NCBI GenBank assembly: GCA_025464025.1
Contig: JAODBP010000196.1
Location: 1-37,886, forward strand
Direction of reading: 5' to 3'
DNA: 37,886 nucleotides
Origin: Actinomycetes bacterium
GTDB lineage: Bacteria > Actinomycetota > Acidimicrobiia > Acidimicrobiales > CADCSY01
Positions 13,915 through 22,417 of the stretch are shown here, one piece after another; the first letter of the stretch is position 1; each line of letters opens with the position of its first letter. Position numbers and translations under genes: made by a program. The notes beneath the pieces were generated by a model, which saw nothing but the letters and a program-made list of their open reading frames with translations, did not search any database and was not told where the DNA came from.

Positions 13915-16557
13915 TCACGCCGTGATCTCGGCGCCGGTGCCGACGACCTGCTCTGGCGGGCCGGGGCGGGCGAACAGGTACCCCTGCCCCCATTGGCAGC
14001 CCATGGCGAGCAGCGTGGCCATCTGCGCCTCGGTCTCGACGCCTTCGGCCACGGTCACCAGCGAGAGGGCGTGAGCCAGTTCGATGATCATCCGCACCAG
14101 GGCCGCCTCCTCTCCCCCGGCCTCGAGGGCCTGGACGAACGAGCGGTCGATCTTCAGCTCGTCGACCGGCAGCCGGCTGAGGTAGCTGAGCGACGAGTAG
14201 CCGGTGCCGAAGTCGTCGATGGCCAGGCGGAAGCCGGCAGCCCGGAGGGCGCCGAGCTGGGCCACCGGATCGCCGGCGGCGGTGGCCAGCATGCTCTCGG
14301 TGAGCTCGAGCACGAGCCACTCGGGCCGGGCGCCGGCGGCGAGGACCGTCTCCAGGGCGACGTCCGGGAACCCCTCCTCGGCCAGCTGGCGGACCGACAC
14401 GTTCACGCTGATCGGCGGGGCGTCGGCGCCGAGCTCGCGGTGCCACGTCCGGGCCTGGCGGGCCGCCTCGCCCAGGACCCAACGACCGATCTCGACGATG
14501 GCGCCGGTCTCCTCGGCGAGCGGGATGAACTCGACCGGCGGCACGAGCCCGCGCTTCGGGTGGTGCCACCGGGCCAGGGCCTCGGCACCGACCGTGCGAC
14601 CGGTGGCCAGGTCGACGAGAGGTTGGTAGACGAGGTGGATCTCGCCCCGGGCGACGGCTCGGTGCAGGTCGGCCTCGAGCTCGAGCCGCTCGAGGGCGTC
14701 GCTGTGCATGGCCGGGGTGAAGACCTCGTACCGGGCCCGGCCCCGGGCCTTGGCCTGGTACATCGCCACGTCCGCGTCGCGGAGCAGCTCGGCCGTCGAC
14801 GATGCCGTGAGGGTGGTCGCCACGCCGATGCTCGCCGTCACCGGCAGCTCCCGGCCATCGACCATCAGCGGCTCGGCCAGGGCGGCCATGACCTGGTCGG
14901 CGATGGCGCAGGCCGCCTCGGATCCAGCCTCCTCCACGAGGACGGCGAACTCGTCGCCGCCCAGCCGAGCCACCACGTGGACATCGTTGACCGCCTGGCG
15001 CAGCCGCCGGGCGAACGTCGCCAACAGGGCGTCTCCCGCGGTGTGGCCCAGGGCGTCGTTCACGCCTTTGAAGCCGTCGAGGTCGACGAAGAGGACGCCG
15101 ACGTCCTCGCCGTGGCTCAGTATCCAGTCGAGGCGGGCCCGGAAGCGGGCTCGGTTGGGCAGGCCGGTCAGCTCGTCGTGGAACGCGCGGTGGGCCAGCT
15201 CCTCCTGCAGGGCGTCACGCTCCGTCACGTCGACGGCGTTGACCACGATGGCCTCGATGGCCGGATCCTCGAGCAGGCTGACGATCGTCAGGTCCAAGGT
15301 GCGCACCGAACCGTCGGCGTGCCGGGTCCGGGCCCGGCCGGTGACCGACTCCCCGGGCGACTCGACGGCCCGCACGAGCGAGGCCTCGAGGGCGGATCGG
15401 TCCTGGGGCAGCACCAGATCACTCACGTAGCGGCCGACGAAGGCGTCGCCCGGGTAGCCGAGGGCGACGGCCAGCGAGGTGAGGAAGCGGACCCTGAGGT
15501 CACGCTCCAGCACGATCACCACCTCGGACGACTGGGCCACCAGCGAGCGGAAGTAGCGGGTCCGGGTGGCCACCTCCTCCTCGAGGTAGGCGGTCAGCTC
15601 GAACCGCTCCCAGCCCGACACCGCGGCGTGGGCGACGACGGCGGTGAGCAGCACGGCCAGGATGATCCAGAGCGGACCGTCGTCAGGGCCGGCGGCCAGC
15701 GACACCAGCCCGACGGCCAGGGCGGCAGCCACGGGGCCGAAGACGAGCACGGGGGCCCACCGGGCAGCCGCCCCCTCGCCCAGCACCTGCTCCGACGACG
15801 AGGGCGCCCGCACCCGCGCCTGTTCCGACGACTCGGGCGCCCGCACCCGCGCCGCCTGGCCCACCACGAGCCAGCCGGCCACCCACAGCAGGTCGGGCCA
15901 CTGCCCGGTCCGGTAGGTGCCGTGGAGGTTGAGCACGGCCCACCCCGTGTCGCCGATGACGAAGCCGAGCAGGCCCAAGGCGACGACGGCGAGCTGGGTG
16001 CGCGTGCTGGACCGCGACCGGCTCCAGACGAAGAGCACGACGGAGGCCACCACGATGTCGCCGAGGGGGTAGACGAGGCTGAACGAGCCCGACCCGGCCG
16101 GCCGGGCACCCTGGTCGTAGTACGGGCCGATCTCGACGACCCAGGCCAGCGTGAGCACGGCGCTGACGATCATCAGGCCCTCGACCACGCCGAGGATCCG
16201 AGCCGGCCGGCTCGCCGGCGTCTCCACGAACTGGAGGATGCCGGCCACGCACAGCGGGATGCAGGGCAGGAAGAAGGCGTTGGCCAGCTCCGCCATGTCG
16301 TGGACGACGAGGTCGTTGAGCGCCACGCCGACCTGGGCGACGCCCCAGCTCAGGACGCCCCAGGCGAAGAGCGTCCACGCCTTCCGCGATGCCTGGCCGC
16401 CGCTGCTCCGGGCCCGCCAGCACGACCATGCGGCCCACGCCGCGGCCGAGCCCTGGGCCAGGTTGCTGAGCACGACGCGGCCATCGGCCCCGACCGCCGC
16501 CAGGGCGAGCAGGTACGCGAGCGCGCCCACGATCGCCCACCTCCAATGCCCGTGCAC
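13915..16557 (-). CDS. Membrane GGDEF-EAL protein with PAS domain
   Basis: 880 residues from GTG 16557. Residues 1-320 hold about nine or ten hydrophobic segments. A coiled linker leads to a PAS domain (about 340-450), then a GGDEF domain with intact G533-G-D-E-F, then an EAL domain with E659-A-L-A-R-W, E-L-T-E-S, D-D-F-G-T-G-Y and K-I-D-R. EAL domains hydrolyse cyclic di-GMP. The RxxD inhibitory site of the GGDEF part is replaced by N-D-V-H, so feedback inhibition is probably lost. Both catalytic motifs are intact, so net direction cannot be told. An 11-residue segment is duplicated in tandem (DNA 15787-15852) in a cytoplasmic or periplasmic loop between helices. It lies 39 nt downstream of typA on the same strand. 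Confidence 0.9.
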   Translation of the reverse strand: MHGHWRWAIVGALAYLLALAAVGADGRVVLSNLAQGSAAAWAAWSCWRARSSGGQASRKAWTLFAWGVLSWGVAQVGVALNDLVVHDMAELANAFFLPCIPLCVAGILQFVETPASRPARILGVVEGLMIVSAVLTLAWVVEIGPYYDQGARPAGSGSFSLVYPLGDIVVASVVLFVWSRSRSSTRTQLAVVALGLLGFVIGDTGWAVLNLHGTYRTGQWPDLLWVAGWLVVGQAARVRAPESSEQARVRAPSSSEQVLGEGAAARWAPVLVFGPVAAALAVGLVSLAAGPDDGPLWIILAVLLTAVVAHAAVSGWERFELTAYLEEEVATRTRYFRSLVAQSSEVVIVLERDLRVRFLTSLAVALGYPGDAFVGRYVSDLVLPQDRSALEASLVRAVESPGESVTGRARTRHADGSVRTLDLTIVSLLEDPAIEAIVVNAVDVTERDALQEELAHRAFHDELTGLPNRARFRARLDWILSHGEDVGVLFVDLDGFKGVNDALGHTAGDALLATFARRLRQAVNDVHVVARLGGDEFAVLVEEAGSEAACAIADQVMAALAEPLMVDGRELPVTASIGVATTLTASSTAELLRDADVAMYQAKARGRARYEVFTPAMHSDALERLELEADLHRAVARGEIHLVYQPLVDLATGRTVGAEALARWHHPKRGLVPPVEFIPLAEETGAIVEIGRWVLGEAARQARTWHRELGADAPPISVNVSVRQLAEEGFPDVALETVLAAGARPEWLVLELTESMLATAAGDPVAQLGALRAAGFRLAIDDFGTGYSSLSYLSRLPVDELKIDRSFVQALEAGGEEAALVRMIIELAHALSLVTVAEGVETEAQMATLLAMGCQWGQGYLFARPGPPEQVVGTGAEITA
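15787..15852 (-). repeat. 33-bp in-frame tandem duplication
   Basis: Two adjacent 33-bp units (15787-15819 and 15820-15852) with few differences encode A-R-V-R-A-P-E/S-S-S-E-Q twice in the GGDEF-EAL protein. It lies in a hydrophilic loop between membrane segments. It is probably a recent slippage duplication, or a flexible spacer. Confidence 0.75.
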
Positions 16558-16596
16558 GTCGGCTTGTCGGCCGAACGTGAGGAGACCTGAGAGGGG

Positions 16597-18417
16597 CTAC
16601 TTGCCCAGGCGGCGGCGGTCCTGCTCGCGCAGGAGCCGCTTGCGCACCCGGAGGTACCGGGGCGTGACCTCGAGCAGCTCGTCGTCGGCGATGAACTCGA
16701 TCGCCGTCTCGATGGTGAGCTCGCGGGGCGGCACCAGCTTCACCGCGTCGTCGGCGGCGTGGGTGCGGATGTTCGTCTTCTGCTTCTCGCGCACGGCGTT
16801 GACGACCATGTCGCCGGCCCGGGCGTTCTCGCCGACGATCATGCCCTCGTAGACCTGCTCGCCCGGCCCGACCAGCAGCTCGCCACGGAGCTGGAGGTTG
16901 TCGAGCACGTAGGCGGTGGTGACGCCGATGCGGTCGGAGACCATGGCGCCGCCCTTCCGGGTCGGCAGGTCGCCCACCCACGGGATCCAGCCCCGGTGGC
17001 GGGTGTGCATCAGCGCGGTGCCGCGGGACGCGGTGAGGAGCTCGCCGCGCATGCCGAGCAGGCCGCGGGCCGGTGCCTCGAACGTGACGACGGTGCGGCC
17101 CGGGTCGCCGGGGCGCATGTCGATGACCTTGCCCTTCCGCGGCGCGAGCGTCTGGGTGACGGTGCCGACGTGCTCGTCGGGCACGTCGACCATGCCCTCC
17201 TCGAGCGGCTCGTGCTTCTTGCCGTCGATGTCCTTGGTGACGACCTCGGGCCGGCTGACCTCGAGCTCGTAGCCCTCCCGGCGCATGTTCTCGATCAGCA
17301 CGGCGAGCTGCAGCTCGCCTCGACCGGCCACCTGCATGATGTCGGGCGACTCGGTGTCCTCGAGCTTGATGGCCACGTTGCCGAGGACCTCGCGCTGCAG
17401 GCGCTCACGGATGTGGCGGGACGTGACGTAGGCGCCGTCCTTGCCCGACAGGGGCGAGGTGTTCGGGCCGAACGTCATCCGCAGCACCGGCTCGTCGACG
17501 GTGAGGCGGGGCAACGGGTCGGGGTCCGACGGGTCGGCGATCGTGTCGCCGATCTCGACCTCGGGGAAGCCGGCGAGGATGAACAGGTCGCCGGCCACGA
17601 TCTCGGTCTGCTCGGTGCGGCCGATGCCCTCGATGCCCAGCACCTGTCCCGGCTTGCGGGTGACGTTGGTCGAGCCCTCGGCCTTGAGCAGGGCGACCGG
17701 CCGGCCCGCTCGCAGCGTGCCCCGCACGACGCGGCCGATGGCCAGGCGCCCCAGGTACTCGCTGGCGTCGAGGTTGGTGACGAGCGCCTGCAGCGGCTGC
17801 TCCGGGTCGCCGATGGGCGCCGGGATGTACTTCACCAGCGTGTCGAGCAGCGCCGAGAGGTCGGCGTCCTCCGCCGGCATGCCCACACCGACCATCGCCC
17901 GCCCCTCGCGGGCCACGGCCGAGATCACGGGGAACTCGATGTGGTGGTCGGGCACCTCGAGGTCGAGGAAGAGCTGGTAGATCTCGTCGAGGACCTCTTC
18001 GGCCCGGGCGTCCTGGCGGTCGACCTTGTTGATGACGACCACGGCGGGCAGGTCGGCGGCGACCGCCTTCGAAAGCACGTAGCGGGTCTGGGGCAGCGGG
18101 CCCTCGGCGGCGTCGACGAGGAGCAGCACGCCGTCGACCATGGTGAGCGCCCGCTCGACCTCGCCACCGAAGTCGGCGTGGCCCGGGGTGTCGACCAGGT
18201 TGATCTTGACGCCCTTCCAGTGGATGGACGCCGCCTTGGCGAGGATCGTGATCCCGCGCTCGCGCTCCTGGTCGTTGGAGTCCATGACTCGGTCGACCGT
18301 GGCCTGGTGGGCCGCGAAGGTGTGGCCAGCCTTGAGGATGGCGTCGACGAGGGTGGTCTTGCCGTGGTCGACGTGGGCCACGAGCGCGACGTTGCGGAGG
18401 GAGGGGCGTTCAGACAC
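16597..18417 (-). CDS. typA: Ribosome-associated GTPase TypA/BipA
   Basis: 606 residues, the usual length. The G-domain motifs are complete: A-H-V-D-H-G-K-T-T (G1), R-G-I-T-I (G2), D-T-P-G-H-A-D-F (G3), N-K-V-D (G4). They are followed by EF-G-like domains II, III and V and the TypA-specific C-terminal domain ending [14 protein letters not shown]. TypA binds the 70S ribosome at the EF-G site and helps 50S assembly and stress or cold growth. The start is GTG 18417 with TAGGCT (18432-18427) 9 nt upstream. A hairpin pair separates it from the small gene upstream. Confidence 0.97.
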   Translation of the reverse strand: MSERPSLRNVALVAHVDHGKTTLVDAILKAGHTFAAHQATVDRVMDSNDQERERGITILAKAASIHWKGVKINLVDTPGHADFGGEVERALTMVDGVLLLVDAAEGPLPQTRYVLSKAVAADLPAVVVINKVDRQDARAEEVLDEIYQLFLDLEVPDHHIEFPVISAVAREGRAMVGVGMPAEDADLSALLDTLVKYIPAPIGDPEQPLQALVTNLDASEYLGRLAIGRVVRGTLRAGRPVALLKAEGSTNVTRKPGQVLGIEGIGRTEQTEIVAGDLFILAGFPEVEIGDTIADPSDPDPLPRLTVDEPVLRMTFGPNTSPLSGKDGAYVTSRHIRERLQREVLGNVAIKLEDTESPDIMQVAGRGELQLAVLIENMRREGYELEVSRPEVVTKDIDGKKHEPLEEGMVDVPDEHVGTVTQTLAPRKGKVIDMRPGDPGRTVVTFEAPARGLLGMRGELLTASRGTALMHTRHRGWIPWVGDLPTRKGGAMVSDRIGVTTAYVLDNLQLRGELLVGPGEQVYEGMIVGENARAGDMVVNAVREKQKTNIRTHAADDAVKLVPPRELTIETAIEFIADDELLEVTPRYLRVRKRLLREQDRRRLGK

Positions 18418-18434
18418 GAAGGGTTGAGCCTACG

Positions 18435-18470
18435 GGGGCGGAGCCCCGGAGCACGACTCGGGCGGAGTCG
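18435..18470 (-). terminator. Two small hairpins between the 61-residue gene and typA
   Basis: Directly after the TAG stop of the 18471-18656 gene lie CGACTC-GGGCG-GAGTCG (18454-18470) and GGGGC-GGA-GCCCC (18435-18447). They can end the upstream transcript just before the typA -10 box at 18432-18427. There is no T-run. Confidence 0.4.
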
Positions 18471-18656
18471 CTAGTCCTCTTCGGCCGCATCCTCGTGGAG
18501 GCACCACGAGGCATGGGGCTCCCCGGGGGGTGCCTCGCACTCGGGGCACGGCTCGACCTGGGCCACGAAGCCCACGTCGTCGAGCTGGATGGGCGCGGAC
18601 GTGTGCTTCACAGCCCGCGCCTCCTCGTAGCGCCGATGGCGACCCTTCTTGACCAC
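18471..18656 (-). CDS. Small putative zinc-binding protein
   Basis: 61 residues from GTG 18656. It starts with a basic stretch (V-K-K-G-R-H-R-R-Y). The C-terminal part has C-P-E-C-E-A-P-P-G-E-P-H-A-S-W-C-L-H, a CxxC...H...CxH arrangement that could hold one zinc ion. It ends in an acidic tail. A GGGAGA stretch 5 nt before the start looks like a ribosome binding site, so this gene probably has a leader, unlike many neighbours. I recognise no named family. It is upstream of typA on the same strand, so a translation-related role is possible but only a guess. Confidence 0.6.
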   Translation of the reverse strand: MVKKGRHRRYEEARAVKHTSAPIQLDDVGFVAQVEPCPECEAPPGEPHASWCLHEDAAEED

Positions 18657-18729
18657 GGGCTCTCCCGGGACGTCGTTCTGCGTACTGGACCGACACTCTA
18701 CCGCCCGGCGGGCCCAACGGCGGTTTCCC

Positions 18730-18742
18730 TACGATCGGTCAC
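18730..18742 (+). promoter_or_regulatory. Leaderless promoter for the GH13 gene
   Basis: TACGAT (18730-18735) is followed after 7 nt by ATG 18743. No ribosome binding site is present. Confidence 0.5.
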
Positions 18743-20221
18743 ATGGACGGACCGTGGTGGAAATCTGCCGTTGTGTACCAGATCTACCCCCGGTCCTACC
18801 TGGACACCGACGGGGACGGGGTCGGCGACCTCGAGGGCATCCGCCGGCGGCTCGACCACCTGGCCTGGCTCGGCGTCGACGCCATCTGGCTCTCGCCGGT
18901 CAACCGCTCCCCCATGGCCGACTTCGGCTACGACGTCAGCGACTACTGCGACATCGACCCCCTGTTCGGCTCCCTCGCCGACTTCGACCGGCTGGTCGCC
19001 GAGGCGCACGAGCGGGGCCTCAAGGTCCTCATGGACTGGGTGCCCAACCACACCAGCGACCGGCACCCGTGGTTCGCCGAACGAGACGATTGGTACGTCT
19101 GGCGGGACGGGCCGGCGCCGGGCACCCCGCCCACCGGGTGGAAGGCGGCCTTCGGCGGCGACGCCTGGACCTGGGACGAGGGCCGCGGCCAGTGGTACCT
19201 CCACCTGTTCCTGCCCGAGCAGCCCGACCTCGACTGGTCGAACCCGGAGGTCGAGGCGGCCATGCACGACGTGCTCCGCTTCTGGCTCGACCGGGGCGTC
19301 GACGGGTTCCGGGCCGACGTCGTGCACCTCATCGGCAAGGACGTCCGCCAGGAGGCGCTCCCGACCGCCCCGAAGGCGTGGCCCGACCCGACCGACCTGA
19401 CCCACGCCCTCCTCCGGCGCATCCGGACGCTGCTCGACGGCTACGAGGGCGACCGGATGGTGGTCGGCGAGGTCTACATCCTCGACACCGACGAGGTGGC
19501 TCGCTTCTACGGCGACGGCGACGAGCTGCACCTCTCGTTCAACTTCCCGCCCCTCCACGCCGAGTGGACCGCGGCGGCCTGGCAGGCGCAGCTCGAGACG
19601 ACGGAGCGGTCGATCGTGCCGAGGGGCTGGCCGACGTGGGTGCTGTCGAACCACGACAACCCCCGGCACCGCACCCGCTACGGCTCCGACGCCCGGGCTC
19701 GTGCCGCGGCCGTGCTGCTCCTCGGCCTCCGGGGCACGCCGTTCCTCTACGCCGGCGAGGAGCTGGGTCTGGAGGACGCTGTCATCCCCGAGGAGCGGGT
19801 GGTCGACCCGGGCGAGCGCGACGGCTGCCGGGCGCCGGTCCCCTGGACGGCGGACGAGGGCCACGGCTGGCCGGCCGAGCCCTGGCTGCCCTGGCCGCCC
19901 GACGCCGGCGTCCGCTCCCCCGAGGTCCAGCGCGACGAGCCCACGTCGATCCTGCACCTCTACCGGCGCCTGTTGGCCGCCCGGCGGGCCAGCCCGGCCC
20001 TCTCGGTCGGCGACCTGGCCGTCGTGCAGGCCGACGACGCGGTCCTGGCCTGGATCCGGACCGACGGCGACGACCAGCGGGTCGTGGCCGTGAACTTCAC
20101 CGACGTGGAGGCTCCGCTCGCCCTCGACGGCGAGTGGGCCGTCGAGGTGTCGACCGGCCGCCACGACACGTGGACCGGCGTCCTCGGCCCCGACCAGGCC
20201 GTCGTGCTGCGGCCTGCTTAG
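18743..20221 (+). CDS. GH13 alpha-glucosidase (oligo-1,6-glucosidase/trehalulose type)
   Basis: 492 residues. The N-terminus W-W-K-S-A-V-V-Y-Q-I-Y-P-R-S-Y-x-D-x-x-G-D-G-x-G-D-L-x-G-I is typical of GH13 exo-alpha-glucosidases. Catalytic residues are visible: nucleophile Asp192 (G-F-R-A-D-V), acid/base Glu243 (G-E-V-Y) and stabiliser Asp305 (S-N-H-D). It hydrolyses, or transfers, glucose from alpha-linked oligosaccharides. The short C-terminal beta domain makes it a little smaller than the usual 530-560 residues. There is no signal peptide, so it is cytoplasmic. No sugar transporter or regulator lies nearby. The GH43-like secreted protein converges on it across a 138-bp gap holding a 49-nt palindrome. 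Confidence 0.9.
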   Translation: MDGPWWKSAVVYQIYPRSYLDTDGDGVGDLEGIRRRLDHLAWLGVDAIWLSPVNRSPMADFGYDVSDYCDIDPLFGSLADFDRLVAEAHERGLKVLMDWVPNHTSDRHPWFAERDDWYVWRDGPAPGTPPTGWKAAFGGDAWTWDEGRGQWYLHLFLPEQPDLDWSNPEVEAAMHDVLRFWLDRGVDGFRADVVHLIGKDVRQEALPTAPKAWPDPTDLTHALLRRIRTLLDGYEGDRMVVGEVYILDTDEVARFYGDGDELHLSFNFPPLHAEWTAAAWQAQLETTERSIVPRGWPTWVLSNHDNPRHRTRYGSDARARAAAVLLLGLRGTPFLYAGEELGLEDAVIPEERVVDPGERDGCRAPVPWTADEGHGWPAEPWLPWPPDAGVRSPEVQRDEPTSILHLYRRLLAARRASPALSVGDLAVVQADDAVLAWIRTDGDDQRVVAVNFTDVEAPLALDGEWAVEVSTGRHDTWTGVLGPDQAVVLRPA

Positions 20222-20271
20222 GGGCGCCTGCGGCGCGTGCCGAGCCACCGGCCGCCGCGGGGCCATTTGCC

Positions 20272-20320
20272 GTTCTGGGGCCCAAACGGTGCGGATTCCG
20301 CACGGTTTGGGCCCCAGAAC
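20272..20320. terminator. 49-nt GTTCT...AGAAC palindrome, copy 4 (bidirectional terminator candidate)
   Basis: Same length and centre as copy 3 (GCGGATTCCGC around T20296). The arms start GTTCTGGGGCCCAAAC; one G-G mismatch occurs at positions 17/33 of the 49. Two other pairs differ from copy 3 on both arms so that pairing is kept. It lies between the convergent GH13 stop (20221) and CWB2/GH43 stop (20360), 50 nt and 39 nt away. The remaining bases of this gap show nothing I can name. Confidence 0.75.
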
Positions 20321-20359
20321 CGGATTCGCGGCCAGGCTGCCTCCCGGCACTCTTCTTTC

Positions 20360-22354
20360 CTAGAGCTCCAGGCGGCCGGCGCGGAGGGTGCGCATGCCGC
20401 CGTTGACGTAGCCGATCGGGCCGGCCCAGGCGTGGAAGGTGGCCCACAGCCGGCCGTCGGGGCCGGTGAAGGCATCGAGGGCGCCCGGCCCGCCCACGCC
20501 GGCCGACGACCCGAGCCACGGCTTCGTGGCGGTCCGCTTGGTGAAGGGACCCCGGGGTGACGGACCGGTGGCGTAGCCAATGGCGTAGGTATCGGACTCC
20601 CAGTAGCCGCCGCTGTAGAAGAGGTAGTAGGTCGACCCGCTGCGGACGAGCGCCGGCTGCTCGATGGTGAACGTCTCCCACGCCGCGCCCTGGCCCACCG
20701 TGACCGTCGCCGGCCCGGTCACCGTCCGGCCGTCGGCCGAGAGGGGCGCGACCCAGAGCCGGGACGGGGCGCCCATGGCGTTCTCGTCGCTCTTCCACGA
20801 CAACCAGCGGCTGCCGTCGGCATCGGTGAACACCTGGGGGTCGATCGAGCCGCCCAGCTCTGACTGGCACACCGGCGCCTTCGACAGCTCGTCGACGAAC
20901 GGGCCCTCGGGCCGGGGCGACGTCGCCCGCGACACGCACTGGAGGCCGCTGGCCCGATCACGGGCCGAGTACCAGAGCACGTAGCGGCCACCGGCGAAGA
21001 CGGCCGACGGTGCCCAGTGGGCGCCGAACTGGGCCCACACGGCCAGCGTGGGCATGGCCTCCTGGGGCCGGGACCAGGTGCGCAGGTCGCTCGACCACCG
21101 CACCGGCACCTTCGTCAGGTACACCTGGGTCGAGTACGCGTACCAGCGGTCACCGACCTTCAGCACCGTCGGATCGGCGACGTCCTCGGGCAACGTCGCC
21201 GTGGCCGACAGCTCGGGCACCTGGAACGTCGGCGGCAGGGTGGTCGTCGGGCGGGGCGTGGTGGTCGGCGACGACGACCGCGGAGTCGTCGTGGTCGTGG
21301 TCGGCGCCGGGGCCGTCGTCGTGGTGGTCGTGGCCGGCGGGCTGGTGGTCGTCGGCGACGGCGTCACCGGGTCGCACGGCTCGGTGGCCGACGTGGGCAC
21401 GGCCGACGGGCCGCCGATCACCAGCACCTGCTCGACGCCGGCGTCGACCATGCCCTGGGCCGAGTCCGACGGGAGGCAGCTCCGGCCGGTGAGGGCGAAC
21501 GTGCCGTCGACGGCCGAGGCGCTGGGCCCGGCGGCGAGGGCATCCGGGAAGCTGGTGCCGGAGGCCAGGAGGGCCACCCGGGCGTCGCCCGGCACCTCGG
21601 CGGCCAGGGCGGCCGCGGTGGCGTACCGGTCGTCGCCGTAGATCCGGTCGACGTGGCGGTGCTTGATCGAGCGCAGCACGGCGTCGCTCACCGCCTGCTT
21701 GCCGCCCACGACCACGATGCGGGCCGGACGCAGCCGGGCCAGCTCGGCCGCCACGACCGCCGGCATGCGGTCCTTCTCGACCAGCAGCACCGGGCCGTCG
21801 AGCCGGCCGGCCGCGGCGCCGGCGGCGAGGGCGTCGGGGAAGGCTCGGCCCTGGGCGAGGAACACGACCGGCACGCCGGTGCCGAAGGCGATGGCCGAGA
21901 GCTTGGCCGCGGTGTCGAACCGGTCGGCACCGGCGATCCGCTGGACGCGGGCGACCCCCGCCAGGGTGCGCTCGACGGCGGGCGCGACCACGCCTTCACC
22001 ACCGGCCAGCAGGATCACGGAGGGACGGAGCCGCCGGAGCTCGGTCAGCGTCGCGGGCGGGACCGACGCCTTCCGAGTGAGCAGGAGCGGGGCACCCAGT
22101 CGGGACGCGGCGGGCGTGGCGGCGAGGGCGTCGGCGAACTGCTCGCCGCTGGCCACCAGCACCTGGGGTGCCCGGTTGCGGAAGGTGTGCTTGGAGAGGG
22201 CCGCGGCGGTGGCGTAGCGGTCGTCGCCGCTGATGCGGACGAGGTCCCAGCGGGGCCCGGCGGCGGCGCCCGGCGCGGGCAGCCCCACCAGCACGGTGAG
22301 GAGGGCCAGGACGGACGCGAGGACGCCGACGGCTGCACGTCGGGAGGTCCGCAC
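20360..22354 (-). CDS. Secreted protein with three cell-wall-binding repeats and a GH43-like domain
   Basis: 664 residues from GTG 22354. A signal peptide covers about residues 1-31 (R-R-A-A-V-G-V-L-A...P-G-A-A-A). Three CWB2 repeats follow, each opening R-I-x-G-x-D-R-Y/F-x-T-A-A, near residues 40, 137 and 240; three is the usual number for a wall-attachment module. A long Thr/Pro linker (about 325-372) leads to a five-bladed propeller-like domain with D-P-T-V-L, W-A-P-S-A and a D-P-Q-V-F segment, as in GH43 arabinanases and relatives. CWB2 binds anionic wall polymers, so the enzyme part is likely displayed on the cell surface. The substrate, and even catalysis, is unproven. It is 63 bp downstream of rnd. 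Confidence 0.8.
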   Translation of the reverse strand: MRTSRRAAVGVLASVLALLTVLVGLPAPGAAAGPRWDLVRISGDDRYATAAALSKHTFRNRAPQVLVASGEQFADALAATPAASRLGAPLLLTRKASVPPATLTELRRLRPSVILLAGGEGVVAPAVERTLAGVARVQRIAGADRFDTAAKLSAIAFGTGVPVVFLAQGRAFPDALAAGAAAGRLDGPVLLVEKDRMPAVVAAELARLRPARIVVVGGKQAVSDAVLRSIKHRHVDRIYGDDRYATAAALAAEVPGDARVALLASGTSFPDALAAGPSASAVDGTFALTGRSCLPSDSAQGMVDAGVEQVLVIGGPSAVPTSATEPCDPVTPSPTTTSPPATTTTTTAPAPTTTTTTPRSSSPTTTPRPTTTLPPTFQVPELSATATLPEDVADPTVLKVGDRWYAYSTQVYLTKVPVRWSSDLRTWSRPQEAMPTLAVWAQFGAHWAPSAVFAGGRYVLWYSARDRASGLQCVSRATSPRPEGPFVDELSKAPVCQSELGGSIDPQVFTDADGSRWLSWKSDENAMGAPSRLWVAPLSADGRTVTGPATVTVGQGAAWETFTIEQPALVRSGSTYYLFYSGGYWESDTYAIGYATGPSPRGPFTKRTATKPWLGSSAGVGGPGALDAFTGPDGRLWATFHAWAGPIGYVNGGMRTLRAGRLEL

Positions 22355-22417
22355 GAGCCAGTAGATCGGCAGGCCAGAGGCACTTCTTAGGGTGCTTCGC
22401 CGACGTTCACCTCAGGC

